Below, piece after piece: positions 1-11,302 of a stretch of DNA of 64,000 nucleotides (positions within the stretch are counted from its first letter, which is position 1; the number at the start of each line of letters is the position of its first letter). The position numbers were made by a program, and so were the translations under genes. The notes under the pieces were generated by a model, which worked only from the letters and a program-made list of their open reading frames with translations, did no database searches and was not told where the DNA came from. Source of the DNA: Entrophospora sp. SA101 (Eukaryota > Glomeromycota > Glomeromycetes > Entrophosporales > Entrophosporaceae); the NCBI GenBank assembly GCA_958430865.1, contig CAUDNR010002458.1:23678-87677 (forward strand), in the 5' to 3' direction.

Positions 1-212
1 AAATTATTATTAATATAATAATATGCTATATATTAGTTAAATAGCATCTCTGACATTGCTTGATCTTGGGTAAACTTCTAAAAAAGTTAAAAATGAACAT
101 ATTATATAATCTTGTAAATTATATGATCAATTAATAAAGCTCCCGCCATGTTTTTCTTGTTTTTCTTTTCCTTTAACATTAAAGATTATTTTTTTTTTTA
201 TTCAACGAAAAG

Positions 213-636
213 ATCTGCACAGAATTTAGCCAATTAGAATTTCTTTTCATAACGTCGATCATTATAGGGTATTATCCCTGGTTGAATTTAGCCAATCAGA
301 ATTTCTTCTAGAATTTTTCAACTATCGATCATTATGGTATTTAGTATTTCCATCTATGGAAATATCCCTGACTGTAGTTATCCACAAAAAATATCTGCAA
401 TCGCCAAATCGATTTCTAAATTCATCTGCACAGAATTTAGCCAATTAGAATTTCTTTTCATAACGTCGATCATTATAGGGTATTATCCCTGGTTGAATTT
501 AGCCAATCAGAATTTCTTCTAGAATTTTTCAACTATCGATCATTATGGTATTTAGTATTTCCATCTATGGAAATATCCCTGACTGTAGTTATCCACAAAA
601 AATATCTGCAATCGCCAAATCGATTTCTAAATTCAT
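213..636. repeat. Two-copy tandem repeat, period 211
   Basis: Two head-to-tail units (213-423 and 424-634) look essentially identical by eye. Each contains the phrase AGCCAATTAGAATTTC and ends with CGATTTCTAAATTCAT. No coding potential is convincing. The second unit runs into the inverted-repeat element at 584-810. Confidence 0.85.
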
Positions 637-810
637 GCCAGCACTGTTTAAGTTAATTAAGGAGGAGTGTCTAGCTGAGCATTGAACTCTGCCATGCCAG
701 GGTTGTTTATATTCAGTTAAGGATAAGGATAACACGCACCCAACCCACCAATAAAATTGGATATTCTGAGGTTTCACGAAATTTGCGGATATTTTTTGTG
801 GATAACTACA
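584..810. mobile_element. Small inverted-repeat (MITE-like) element
   Basis: Terminal inverted repeats of about 27 bases flank 227 bases. The left end (584-610) begins TGTAGTTATCCACAAAAAAT and the right end (784-810) is its complement with one mismatch. There is no ORF that looks like a transposase, so this would be non-autonomous. I see no matching target duplication outside the ends. Confidence 0.55.
664..810. repeat. Direct repeat, copy 1 (147 bases)
   Basis: The 147 bases here recur at 1281-1427 in the same orientation with no difference that I can see. Both copies start GGAGTGTCTAGCTGAGC and end with the GTGGATAACTACA terminus of the inverted-repeat element. Confidence 0.85.
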
Positions 811-1280
811 AATTGTTATCTGACCACAAAAACTACAAACTTGAATATCCAATTCTTTAAGTTGAGAAAGTTTTCGGTTCTCTAACTGACTAATTTTTAC
901 TACCATTTTTTACTAAAATCTATTAAGTGCAAGCACTTATCACCTAAACCCAACTTTAAGGAAGTGAAATCCCACTTTTTACTCTCCTCTTTTTATCCCT
1001 TTTTACGGGAGAGGTGAAGGGAAAAAGTATGAGCTTAATTGTTGTTTACCTATAATATTATGTTTTACTTATTTTTGTTTGTGTTTTGATTGATTTTCCG
1101 CCTATTGTCTCCACCTTATAAAAAGCCCCCGTTGGGGTCTAAAAGATAAAAGGTGAATAAGAGAAAAGCAAAATCAAAAGAGAACTACCAAAAGGAGTAG
1201 ACATCCTGCCTATTCACTATTAAGGGAACATATATCTCAATGAACCCTTAACAGTTAACTATTTAACAGTGAATAGTGTA
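811..1280. other. No gene seen; spacer between direct repeats
   Basis: There is no convincing ORF. A TATA-like TTATAAAAAG stands near 1117, followed by the small hairpin CCCCGTTGGGG. An imperfect inverted pair (CTATTCACTATTAA near 1211 and AGTGAATAGTG near 1268) lies just before the second 147-base repeat. Confidence 0.5.
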
Positions 1281-1427
1281 GGAGTGTCTAGCTGAGCATT
1301 GAACTCTGCCATGCCAGGGTTGTTTATATTCAGTTAAGGATAAGGATAACACGCACCCAACCCACCAATAAAATTGGATATTCTGAGGTTTCACGAAATT
1401 TGCGGATATTTTTTGTGGATAACTACA
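1281..1427. repeat. Direct repeat, copy 2 (147 bases)
   Basis: Second copy of the 664-810 sequence. Unlike the first copy it lacks the left inverted terminus, so it looks like a 5'-truncated copy of the same element. Confidence 0.85.
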
Positions 1428-1517
1428 TGATCATCATACTTCTGGTCTAAAATAATTTAAAATATTAATTAATATGTTGCAGACACAAACTGACAATAAC
1501 AACCATAACTTACCTCA

Positions 1518-2194
1518 TCAAATACCAGCTGCGATTTTTAAAAGATCAATTACTGCTAGGCCAGATTTTAGAATCCATTCATCATGATTAAAAGGATGTT
1601 TGCTATTATCAACATCATATTCCACCTCAGTCTCTACAAGAAACAATACTGGATCTAATTCTTGCCCATCATATTCTCCAGAAAAATACCCTGCCTGACA
1701 AGTATCAAGACAAGGAAAATTCAATTTAATAATACAATCATATTGTATGTAATGAATTATAATGAATCCTGTTTATGCAGTCTCTTTTTTGAGGCATCCT
1801 CAGAAATTAAAATCTGATTAGATTAAGATTGATTTGATTTGATTTGGTTTGATTTGATTAAGATTAATAAATAAATTTATCAAAAATTAAATATTTAACT
1901 AGAGTGACAACAAGTGGTGATAACCACCACCACCATTCTTATGATAAACACTTACCCAACAACTGCTTCTCCCTTGTTATTTCCTCTTTTTCTTTTTTGA
2001 TTGATCCTTTTAGGAGGCATTTTATTTAATTTGAAAATAAAACAAACAATAGGAGAACTTGACATGTCACTCTTGACCTCCACAACCTGTATGCCTTTCT
2101 TGTGTTGTTTTTTGTCAGGCCTACCTGGATGTGGAGGAAGTCTTCCTGATAATTTAGATACACCATCATTGTCTTCATCCTGTAAATTGTTCAA
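1518..2194 (-). CDS. Possible partial gene, function unknown
   Basis: Two open stretches on the minus strand look exon-like. The upstream one (about 2194-1952) is lysine/proline-rich and is followed by GTAAGT near 1965. The downstream one (about 1696-1518) follows a TTGTCAG acceptor, has an acidic segment ending in DEWILKSGLAVIDLL, and precedes another GTAAGT near 1512. Joining the two at these sites does not preserve the reading frame, so the model is incomplete or the gene is broken. I do not recognise the family. Confidence 0.25.
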
Positions 2195-2491
2195 TCATCT
2201 TTGCTGTATTAATCAAACCTTCCTGAATTAACATGGAGAGAAGTCAATAAATAAATTAAAGCATGGCAGGAAAGAAATAACATCTATGAAAACAGTTAAA
2301 ATATACTTTTAGATCCCAAAGCAAGACCACAAAATCAAAAAGGTATTTTTTCTGCTCTTCATAACAGATCAGAACAATTGCTTTATGTGTAGGGTTTGTA
2401 TACATGGATACCATAAGGAGGTCACACAGAGTCACACCATTAAAATCAAGTGTTTTTAAGAAATTATTTGCTGTTTTAATAACGTGTAACC

Positions 2492-2637
2492 CAGTGTCTG
2501 AAATTGAGTGCGGGGGTTTGTGTTACATATTGAATTTAGCCAATCAAATTTGTCCTTCTGGTAGAAAATTTAACGTTGATTGGCTAAATTCAATATGTAA
2601 CACACCCCCCCCCCCCCGCACTCAATTTCAGACACTG
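2492..2637. mobile_element. Palindromic MITE-like element with 50-base arms
   Basis: About 146 bases whose two halves are near-perfect reverse complements (CAGTGTCTGAAATTGAGTGC at one end, its complement at the other). The arms meet around a short unpaired centre near 2544-2576. The right arm carries a run of about 13 C where the left has fewer G. It is non-coding. No 2- or 8-base target duplication is evident, so the superfamily is unclear. Confidence 0.6.
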
Positions 2638-2696
2638 CTTGAAACCATACTTATCACGAGTTAACCCCTACATGATTTTCAAAGATCTTATCTAGC

Positions 2697-3761
2697 ATGG
2701 ATAACATTTTATCAGAAAAATTAAAAACATTAAGTTATTATTCAAGTTGCGATGTCAGTTCAAAACATTCATTTATTGACTTTTTTAAATCAATTGACTC
2801 TCTTTTTGTTTTACTTTAGATTTCAGATGCATTATTAAGATTAAAACATTCAAATGGAGGATATTTACCTGATATAACAATGTTTTCACCTGAAAGACAA
2901 TCAGGAGCTCATAAAATAATTGGTCCAGTTTTTACTGTAAAGGTTAATAATCTATCTATCAATTTATCTATTTATGAATGAACCTTTATTTAATTTTTAA
3001 AAATTATTATTATTTTATAGTTTGTGCCTATATCTGATGTCACCTCACCAAAACCCGATAATCACTTTGTAATTTTGAATTAAAAAAATCTTTGTAAAAA
3101 AAAATGATGACTATTATAATAATTTATGTTTTTAATTTTAAAAGGCTGATTCTGCTCCAGAGAATAGTGTAGTGTTTGTATCTGCACCACCAAGTATGTA
3201 GAGATCCTTATAATATCATTCATCTTTACATTTAATAATTTTTTTTATCTATTAATAGATGCTATAAATGCTGTTTGGGGAGGATTGATGAATACTAGAG
3301 CTAAAATGAGAGGTGTAAATGGTGTGGTTGTTGATGGTCGTATTCGTGATCTTTCAGAAATACGTTCAGATGTGTTACCTGTACTTATATATATATATAT
3401 CTAGTTATTATTTTATATACATGTTTATATATCATATTTACTCAATTATTTATAATTTTATCTGCTTGCAATCAAGGTTTTTGCAAGGTCTACATCAGTA
3501 TTGTCGGCAAAAGCTTATACCAGACCCACTACATTAAATCAACCAGTCATTCTAAATGGTGATCATAATCCCACAATTGTGATTAATCCAAATGATATTA
3601 TAGTTGGTGATTTGGATGGTGTTGTTTGTATACCATCAGGATTGTTGGATGAGGTTATAAAATTGTGTAAGAAATATGTAGTTATGGATGAAAATGTTAG
3701 ACAAGAATTATTAAAGGGGTCCTCAATTGTTGAAGCATTTTCATTACATCGTGCTGTTTAA
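2697..3761 (+). CDS. RraA-family aldolase (4-hydroxy-4-methyl-2-oxoglutarate aldolase-like)
   Basis: Six exons join in frame: 2697-2753, 2820-2942, 3021-3068, 3145-3193, 3259-3380 and 3477-3761, giving 227 residues, a normal length for the family. All introns are GT-AG and short. The product follows the fungal RraA-like pattern: CDISDALLRL and GGYLPDITMFSP near the N terminus, KIIGPVFTVK, then AINAVWGGLMNTRAKMRG and the signature VVVDGRIRDLSE around the active site, and GDLDGVVCIPSGL near the C terminus. Characterised relatives such as yeast YER010C are divalent-metal-dependent class II aldolases that cleave 4-hydroxy-4-methyl-2-oxoglutarate and decarboxylate oxaloacetate. The bacterial name 'RNase E inhibitor' does not apply to fungal homologues. 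The start is the ATG just before the conserved core, and no signal peptide is apparent. The gene looks intact. Confidence 0.88.
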
Positions 3762-4069
3762 TGGTAAATGACCAGAATATATTTTATAATGAAATTTTAA
3801 TGAATAAATTCATAAAATGTATATATTTTTTACAGTAAAAAATCAACAATTTAATTTAATTAAATAAAATGTTAGTATTGAAAATTAATATAATAGTTTT
3901 TTAAAAAAAAATTCATTAAAAAATAAATATAATAAAAAATATATTTTCTTTAAAATATACAATAGAAGATAATATCATACAATCATGTCACTTATGATAA
4001 TGACATGAATTTTATAGCAGATAATAGAATTTATTATTAATATTTAATAAACTATAAAGTTTTCTATAT
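3762..4069. other. Short intergenic stretch, no gene seen
   Basis: AT-rich DNA between convergent RraA-like and SEC16-like sequences. It should hold the 3' untranslated region of the RraA-like gene. AATAAA-like signals occur near 3802 and 3863, but no unique choice is possible. Confidence 0.4.
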
Positions 4070-6855
4070 TTAGTTTGAAGGTGGTATTTGATTCATAACA
4101 TCTACATATCTAACTCGAACAGGGTGGCAATTACTTGCACTAGATGCACTCCTACTACTTCCTACACTTAATGGTGGTGGTGGCATTGTTGTTGTTGATA
4201 TATTTTTAGAATTAACATCTGGTGGTCCTATTGAATTATCAGACAGTGTAGAATTTTTTATTGTTATTTTTGTTATTATTAGAAATAGTCATTGATGCTG
4301 AGGGGGTTGGTGATGTTGTTTTTGCTCATATAATGGCAGTTGAGATCTTTTTACCTTTTATTAACCCATCTTTTTTGAACAGGATCATAATAAAATGAAA
4401 TTTCTTCTAAATTTGCAACTTTACCATTTTCTTTTTTTGTGAAAAATTTTCCAACCACTAAGTTTACCTTCCTCTATTTTTAAATCAGAACAAAAATCTT
4501 TTAGTTACTGTAAAAATATATTTGCTTATTTATTTATTTTCTAAATACCTTTTTTGTTGTCCTGATTTTCATTTTATCTTTCATCAGTTTTAGCATTTTT
4601 TATGACATTTTCATCCTTGTTTATCTTCTGTTGAAGTTTCTTTTTGTTTCTTTCTGTTTCTTTTTTGAACCAAATGCATTATTACTTAAGCCCAAATCAC
4701 CAACATCATTTTCAAATTCATTATTACTATAGTCATTATTAGCAGTATTGTAGCTATAGTTGGTGTTGCTGGTTATTGCTGTTAGTGGTGATGTATGTGG
4801 TGATGGTGATATTAGTGTATTGTTTGTGTTATTACTACTATCAATATTATAATAACTACTACTGCTATTATTGTTGTTAAATTGCTGATCTTGTGTATTG
4901 AAGTTGTTTTCATTACCATAATAACTACCATATGAATCAGCTGAAACACTATAAGACGGGATTGGTTGGATGATTGCACTGTAATAAGAAAATGGACCAA
5001 CTGGTTCAGAATTCATGGAAGGTGATTTTTGTCACTTTTGTCAACAGAGTCACCTGCGACAAATTTGTTAAACTTTCCTTCCAATGATTCCCACAAAGAA
5101 TCAAAAGTAGCTTTAGGCATTTTTTTGGCAAAAATCCATGAGGATTCATTGGTACTATATGATAAATGATATAACCCAAGAATTCAATTAAATATTTAAA
5201 ATATATTTACAAATGACAATGATGATGATGACACACATACTCTGAATTGCTTCCACCATGTTCTAATAAACATTGAATCAAATCTTTTAATTTTTGTAAG
5301 AAGCAACCATGAAAATATGGTGATCCTTTAGTATAAACTTTTGCTATATTTGCAATTGATTCACAATATCTAAACATTAAAATAAGCATTATTCAAATAG
5401 TTATATTTATATTTATAATTGTTTGAAAAATTAAGTATAAACAATACCTTCTTGCTTCATTCAAATAGCCACAATCAACTAACCACATAAGTTTATAGAC
5501 CTGTAAGTATGGTAAACCACTTTCATTGCTAGTTAATGAAATTCCAAATTCATAAATTTCAGTAAGTTGTAAAGCTTCCCAACATGAAAATAATCAATTG
5601 AGTGGTTGCACAAATAATCTTTTCCAATCAGAGTAAAACAAGTGTTAGGTGTATCAATACCAGAATTAATTGATGATTTTGGTGATAAAATATAACTATA
5701 AGCACATATATAAACATATAAAATTATTAATATTTAATTAAAGAGAGATAGAAGGAGAAATGGAAAAATATAATAATATATGATATAGATAGATAGATAT
5801 GTAAATATAATAATAATTTACCAAATATGAGACGCATGAATCTTTTAATAATATCACCTAAAGCAGAAATGGCTTGACTATCACCAGATGAACGATTTGC
5901 TATTATCATAGCTAAGGCCCCTTGCCATTTTATCAAACATTCTAATTGCATCTCATTTATAGGTGTAGGTGAGAAAGCTGATGTCACAGGGATAGCAACA
6001 TAAGAAGCATTAAGTGAATATATTGGATCAACTGGTGAATGGCAAGCTTGACCAAGAAGAATTCTTTGTGGGAAAAATTCCTTAATTGTATGAGATTATA
6101 TAATAAAAAACAGGATAGCATTAATTTAATTAATAGCAAATTTGATAATTATGATGATATTATTAGATTTGTACCTGCATTAGGGCCATTTCCAGCAAAT
6201 AATGAATATAATACTTTTAAACTTTCTCTTCCATTTGATTGAAACAGATCTCACATTTGATCGCCCATTTCATGCCTAATAAAGCCACTTACAACATCTT
6301 TCCACATATCTTTATTAACACAACTTGCAATTATTAGAGCATGCAACCATAAATTTTCATCCTTATTGCAGCAATACAATCACCTTTAAGTAGAAGATTT
6401 TGTAATTTATCAATGGATTTAAAAGATATTGTATATAATAATAAAGAGGTAGATGGTGATAAACCTTGAGATGAATCAAGACTTGCACTAACAGGAACAG
6501 TAAAATGTGATTCATCATTTTCACTTACAAATGTATTTGGGACCAATATTCTACAAATTGTTTCATCAATTTTTGGACTATAAGCATTAAATAAAGATGT
6601 ATGAAAATTAAATATTAAAGCATACATATTACATATATGTTGAAAATTAATTTAATAACAAATTAAATTTACTGACTTTCCAATAATCACACTATCATTG
6701 TCAAATAAAGACTTCAATAATTGACAAACAATCAAAGTTGATTCTAGTTTTTTCTTTTCAATTTCTCCACCAGAGAATTTCATTAGTGAATCTTGTAATG
6801 AAGTTCTTTTATCATCAAGATATTTATTTAGTTGTTGTTTTTTTTGCTTTGACAC
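4070..6855 (-). pseudogene. SEC16: SEC16-like COPII assembly factor, broken copy
   Basis: Sec16 organises COPII coat assembly at ER exit sites. Read on the minus strand, the order of conserved pieces is right for its central and C-terminal regions. A lysine-rich segment with KYLDDKR comes first (near 6830), then ISFKSIDKLQNLLLKGDC (near 6400), then LWLHALIIASCVNKDMWKDV and VSGFIRHEM (6250-6350). These are followed by GRESLKVLYSLFAGNGP, WQGALAMIIANRSSGDSQAI (near 5900), PYLQVYKLMWLVDCGYLNEA, and the C-terminal MPKATFDSLWESLEGKFNKF and PVRVRYVDVMN. These pieces fall in different frames: there is a frameshift at about 6365, a TGA after HEMGDQM near 6240, another shift near 5580, and a TGA near 5015 before the GPFSYYSAI segment. 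The N-terminal third is absent. This is either a decayed paralogue or a region with several sequence errors. Confidence 0.8.
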
Positions 6856-7339
6856 TGCCTTTATTATTATCCATGAACAAAGGAATTATTAATTTATTAA
6901 ATAATAATAATTAAGAATATTAATCAAATATATTAAAATATTTTTCTTTTGTGACCTTTTGAGTAGAAACTCCAATTAAAAAGATTGTGTTTCATATATT
7001 GTCTAAATCATTATTGATATAACAAAAGTTAGAAAACAATAATGCAAAAAAAATTGTTGAAGAGCTCTTATAAGGTTCTCGATGTACTCTGTTTTATCAT
7101 GCTAAAACGATCTCAATAGAGCTGATTTCCGAAAAGAATTAAGCTTCCGAAGTCAAAAACCATAGGTTTCTTTGAGAGGCTATTACTCCATAACTGGAAG
7201 AGCTACAGACGCATAAAGCTCGCGTTTTAAAGGTCAAAAGTAAGTGATTGTTTTTACTTGGAGACACGAAAAATTGAGTTTACGTTCAATTCATTCGCCA
7301 AAGTCCATTGTACAGAAAACGTGTCATGTCAATCATATA
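6856..7339. other. No gene seen; flank of DNA transposon
   Basis: Non-coding by inspection. The last 270 bases are less AT-rich than the surroundings and may be a fragment of another repeat, but I see no inverted ends. The TA at 7338-7339 is the left target duplication of the neighbouring element. Confidence 0.4.
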
Positions 7340-10066
7340 TGATGCGCCGTATCTAAAGACATCAAATGCTGCGCCTCATGCCGAAATTTTTAACACCGAT
7401 CTTTCCTGATTAAGAAATAACTCGAAGCAAAATGTCTCCAGTAAAAAAACAAAAAAACCATTTAAAAAATGCTAGAAAAACTAAAAAGGACAATAATGTT
7501 ACTAATAAACAATGTTAGTGTGATATTACAATCATTTATTATCATTTATTAATCTAATGGTATATTTTAATATCTTAAACTAGTTATTGTAGATGTTCAG
7601 GAAGAGATTATTGCAGATGTTCAGGAGCATGTTCCTTCAAATCTTGAACCCGATCACTTGGAATTTTTGGAAGATGAATTTATTTATGAAAGTGATGATT
7701 CAGGAGATGAATGGCATGATGATAACATATCATCAGAATTAGAAAATGCTTTTTCAAAGATTGTTTCTTCTAGCTCAAAACCAGATATATGGAAAACAGA
7801 GGGTCGACCACAATTTTACACAGGAGCAGCACCAAAAACTATCAGATTAAAACAAGATGCTCTAAAAAATGCAGCAAAAGGAACTGAAAAGATCACATCA
7901 TTCTTTCCGGTAATAATAAAAATACATATTTTAAGAAATAATAATTTATTTATTTATGTTTTTTATTTTTTTCTTCAAATTTAATTAGATTGGTGAAAAA
8001 AATCCAGAAATTAATGAACAGACTCAAAATGAAATAAGACATTTTTTTGAAGATGATGATGATTCAGATAACAAAATTCCTTTTTTTACTTTAGAAAATT
8101 TAGAAATTAACCTAAAAAATAAATCAATTTCTGATTATAGGTTACAGTATGTTGCCCAATATCTTCGTCTTGTAAACAATGGATATGCCAAGATCACAGC
8201 CAGTGAAATTATTTCTAAAAGCATTAATCATGGTCTTTGGATGGCTAGGTTGATAAGATCTTGGGCAATCCAATATCAAAAGAATGGAGAAATATCAATG
8301 TCTAAAAGAGGAAAACATCAAAAGATTAAAAGCATTATTAATGATGAAGATGTTAAAATGAAAATTGCTAGATATTTAAGAGGAAACAGGTTTACTCTTA
8401 GTATTAATAATTTTATTAAATTCATTTCTGATGAGGTTTTTCCTTCTCTAGGATATGAAAGAAGAAAGGAAATTAATAAAGATACAGCTCGAAGATGGCT
8501 TAATAATATGGGTTGGGAATACAAATCACATCAAAAAGATGTTTATTTTGATGGTCATGAAAGACCAGATGTGATAGAATATCGAATGAAATTTTTGGAT
8601 CAAATGAAATTTTTTGAAAAATTTATGCCCATATTTGAGGGTGAAGAAATGGAAAACATTATTTGGCCTGCATTAGATCTTTATGAAAAAATACATATTT
8701 TGGTGACTCATGATGAGTCTACATTTTATGCAAATGATGGAATCAAGAAATTTTGGGGACCCCAAGGAGAACAGCCTCTTCGACCAAAGTCACAAGGTGC
8801 AAGCCTTCACATAAGTGAATTTTTATGTGAGACTATTGGGAGATTATGTTTAGGTGAGAATGAAAAGCAAGAAAATTATTCACTCCCTGAAGAATCAAGA
8901 ATACCTGAAGAAGCATGCTGTATAATTAAACCAGGAGCAAATCGAGATGGATATTGGCAGAATTCTGATCTTGCTGAACAGGTTTTTAAATTTAAATTTA
9001 TTTTTTATTAATTTTTATTATTACTAATTACTTTCTCATTATTTAGTTAAAAAACAAAGCAATACCTATTTTTGAAACAGTGCATCCTGGATGTATTGCT
9101 GTTTTTGCTTTTGATCATAGTTCAAACCATCTATCTTATGCACAAGATGCACTTGTAGCTTCAAGAATGAACTTGTCTTCAGGTGGTAAACAACCCTTAA
9201 TGAGAAACACATATATGCGTAATGGACAATTACAAACTATGGTTTTACCTAATGGACAACCAAAAGGTATGAAAATTGTGCTTGAAGAAAGAGGTTTGTG
9301 GAAGATAGGATTATTAAGGACGTGTAAAGAATGTAAGAATCATACACAGGTGAGTGAGGTTTTGGGCTGCTGTGCTTTTCGTATTTTGTCATTAGAGCCA
9401 GATTTTCTGGCACAAAAATCTCACTTAGAAGAAATTGTAGAAAAGGCAGGGCATAAAATAATCTTTTATCCAAAGTATCATTGTGAATTGAACTATATAG
9501 AAAGTTTTTGGGGGGCAACTAAACAATATGCCAGAAAAAATTGTAATTATTCATTTAAAGAATTAGAAAGAACTGTTCCTCTGGCATTGAATTCGGTTTC
9601 ACTTTGTAAAATTAGAAAATTTGCTAGAAGATGTTATAGATTTATGAGTGCTTATAGATTAGGACTTTCAGGAAGAGCTGCAATATTTGCAGCAAAAAAA
9701 TATAAATCCCATAGAAAAGTACCAGAATCTGTGTTAATGGATGTAGATATATTATCATTGGGATGATTAAAAATAAATCGTTTGAATTATCACGTGATAA
9801 TTTTTGATCTATTCTCGTTTTTTGATTGGCCAAATTAGTTTGATCGGCGTGCCGAAATTTTTTAATTTATATCAAAATTACTTAATTTTAAACCCCCATA
9901 ACTTTTTTTTTTACTAATTAATTTTAAAAAATCTCTCTATTACATTGTTGCTTATGTTTCAAAGATTGCAAAAATAGAAAGATTTTTGTGGCCTGACAAA
10001 TATTTCCAAATCTATCAGGGTTTAAAGATTTGCAATTTTTTTGATGTCTTTAGATACGGCGCACCA
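7340..10066 (+). mobile_element. Complete DNA transposon, IS630/Tc1/mariner-like, with TA target site
   Basis: The left terminus (7340-7366) begins TGATGCGCCGTATCTAAAG. The right terminus (10040-10066) is its reverse complement except for one base (TGGTGCGCC), over 27 bases. A TA dinucleotide stands directly outside both ends (7338-7339 and 10067-10068), the hallmark of Tc1/mariner insertion. The 2,727-base element contains one spliced transposase gene with no visible defect, so it may be recently active. Confidence 0.85.
7432..9766 (+). CDS. DDE transposase, IS630/Tc1/mariner-like, four exons
   Basis: Exons 7432-7513, 7593-7909, 7989-8981 and 9047-9766 join in frame to 703 residues without a stop. 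The N terminus is short and basic, then acidic. Residues about 200-315 look like a helix-turn-helix DNA-binding region (ARLIRSWAIQYQKNG, then DTARRWLNNMGWEYK). The catalytic triad can be placed: D375 in ILVTHDESTFY, D487 in AVFAFDHSSNH and E616 in ELNYIESFWGATK. The last motif is the DDE_3 signature of this superfamily. The D-E spacing of about 129 residues is far larger than the usual 34-41, because about 95 residues with two CxxC-like pairs (TCKECKN, LGCCAF) are inserted. The first three introns carry strong GT-AG borders. A related fragment lies at 29985-30184. Confidence 0.85.
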
Positions 10067-10424
10067 TAGCATGTAGAAAAGATGTTACATTCTCTTGTTC
10101 ATTATTATCGCTACCCTTAATAATATTATCATCATCATTAGCATTATCCCTTTCCTCATAATTTGGCTCGACTCCTTCCTTCTCTTCATCATCCGAGAAA
10201 TGGTCTTTGTCAATAAGCGGTGGAAGATTAGACAAGTCTTCATCTAAACTTGTAAGTTGATATGAAGAAGAGTATAATAAATATGGAAAGGGGGATGGAG
10301 ATATGGATTTTGAAACAAGTGGAGTACTACCACTAACACCATTGACCAACGGTGATGATGTTTTAGGTGTATTAGCGATTTGAACGTTTTTATTGACAGG
10401 CGAAGAAGTCTTTGAACTTTTCAT
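10050..10424 (-). CDS. Hypothetical acidic low-complexity protein, end altered by transposon
   Basis: The start is the ATG at 10424. The product has 124 residues: a Ser/Pro/Lys-rich first half (KSSKTSSPVNKN, SISPSPFPYLLYSS) and an Asp/Glu/Asn-rich second half (DKDHFSDDEEKEG, NANDDDNIIKGSDNNEQEN). No domain is recognised. The last codons (MVRRI and stop) lie inside the right inverted repeat of the DNA transposon. In the unoccupied site the frame would read a few residues and then stop, so the insertion changes only the extreme C terminus, unless a downstream exon was lost. It could equally be the first exon of a longer gene that the transposon separated. Confidence 0.45.
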   Translation of the reverse strand: MKSSKTSSPVNKNVQIANTPKTSSPLVNGVSGSTPLVSKSISPSPFPYLLYSSSYQLTSLDEDLSNLPPLIDKDHFSDDEEKEGVEPNYEERDNANDDDNIIKGSDNNEQENVTSFLHAMVRRI

Positions 10425-10630
10425 TAATTAAAACGCGTAAAAAATGTAAAAAAATTTTTTTTTATTTTATATCCAGCAACTCAAATTTGAAGTATCATGT
10501 GATCTACATGTTGGATTTTAAAAAAAAGTTCCGATTCTATGGCAAGCCAAAATGGACAAAAGGTCGTTTGAACTAAACGCTAGAAATTTTCGATGCAGCG
10601 TTAAGAAAACGGTACACTCCGTTTTTTTTT

Positions 10631-10757
10631 TAATGCTGCACTACATTTCTTAAAAAATGCTACACATCATTTCTTAAAAAATGCTACATGTCATTTCTTA
10701 AAAATGTTACACATCATTTCTTAAAAATGCTACATGTCATTTCTTAAAAATGCTACA
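10631..10757. repeat. Short tandem array, about 24-26 base unit
   Basis: Five to six degenerate units of the form ATGCTACACATCATTTCTTA are followed by A-runs. Units alternate CACATC and CATGTC, so neighbouring units differ by a small palindromic swap. The array ends in a hairpin-like ATGCTATTTAGCAT at about 10768. It lies upstream of the acidic ORF. Confidence 0.8.
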
Positions 10758-11302
10758 CGTGTTTTTTATGCTATTTAGCATAATAGAAGTTTGTTCATGT
10801 CACATGCAGATCATTAATTTGTGACACAATTGAATTATATTGCGAACATAGTAATACAACGACTTTTTATATCTTATGTAACCTATTTTTTTTAGAAGGT
10901 ACGTGATAAAAATATTACAATTTAATGTTTTTCATACCTCCTTCTGTATTTTTAGACATTTGGATCGAATGGGACCGAATAGATTCATGATCTAGATGAG
11001 AAGAAAAATTTATTATAGAAGAAGTAACAAATTAGCAATAAATAGTGGTAATTTCAAATAATTTTTTTTAATACTACACAATAAATGATTTTATCATTTT
11101 CCATATCATCAATTATTAATTTCCATATCATCAATTATTAATTTCAACATTGAGAACAGGTTAAATCAAATATGTTTAGAGATTAAATCGAATATTTTAA
11201 TTATTAATGTATATATAAATAATAAATAATAATAAAATAAAATACATGGTATATTGTATATTAAATATGTTATATGTAAATCTATTATTTAAAAAAATTT
11301 AA
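10758..11302. other. No gene seen
   Basis: AT-rich DNA between the short tandem array and the 3' end of the minus-strand RING-like gene. A 19-base direct duplication (CCATATCATCAATTATTAAT) is seen at about 11100-11140. Confidence 0.4.

Noticed and set aside
589..906. 105-codon minus-strand open frame
   Set aside because: It runs through the inverted-repeat element and its edge, with no recognisable domain.
2492..2637. hAT element with CAGTG ends
   Set aside because: The ends resemble CAGTG/CACTG, but the flanking eight bases do not match, so the superfamily call is not supported.
3319..3537. Open frame overlapping the RraA-like gene
   Set aside because: It reads through intron 5 (TA repeat) in the wrong frame for the aldolase exons.
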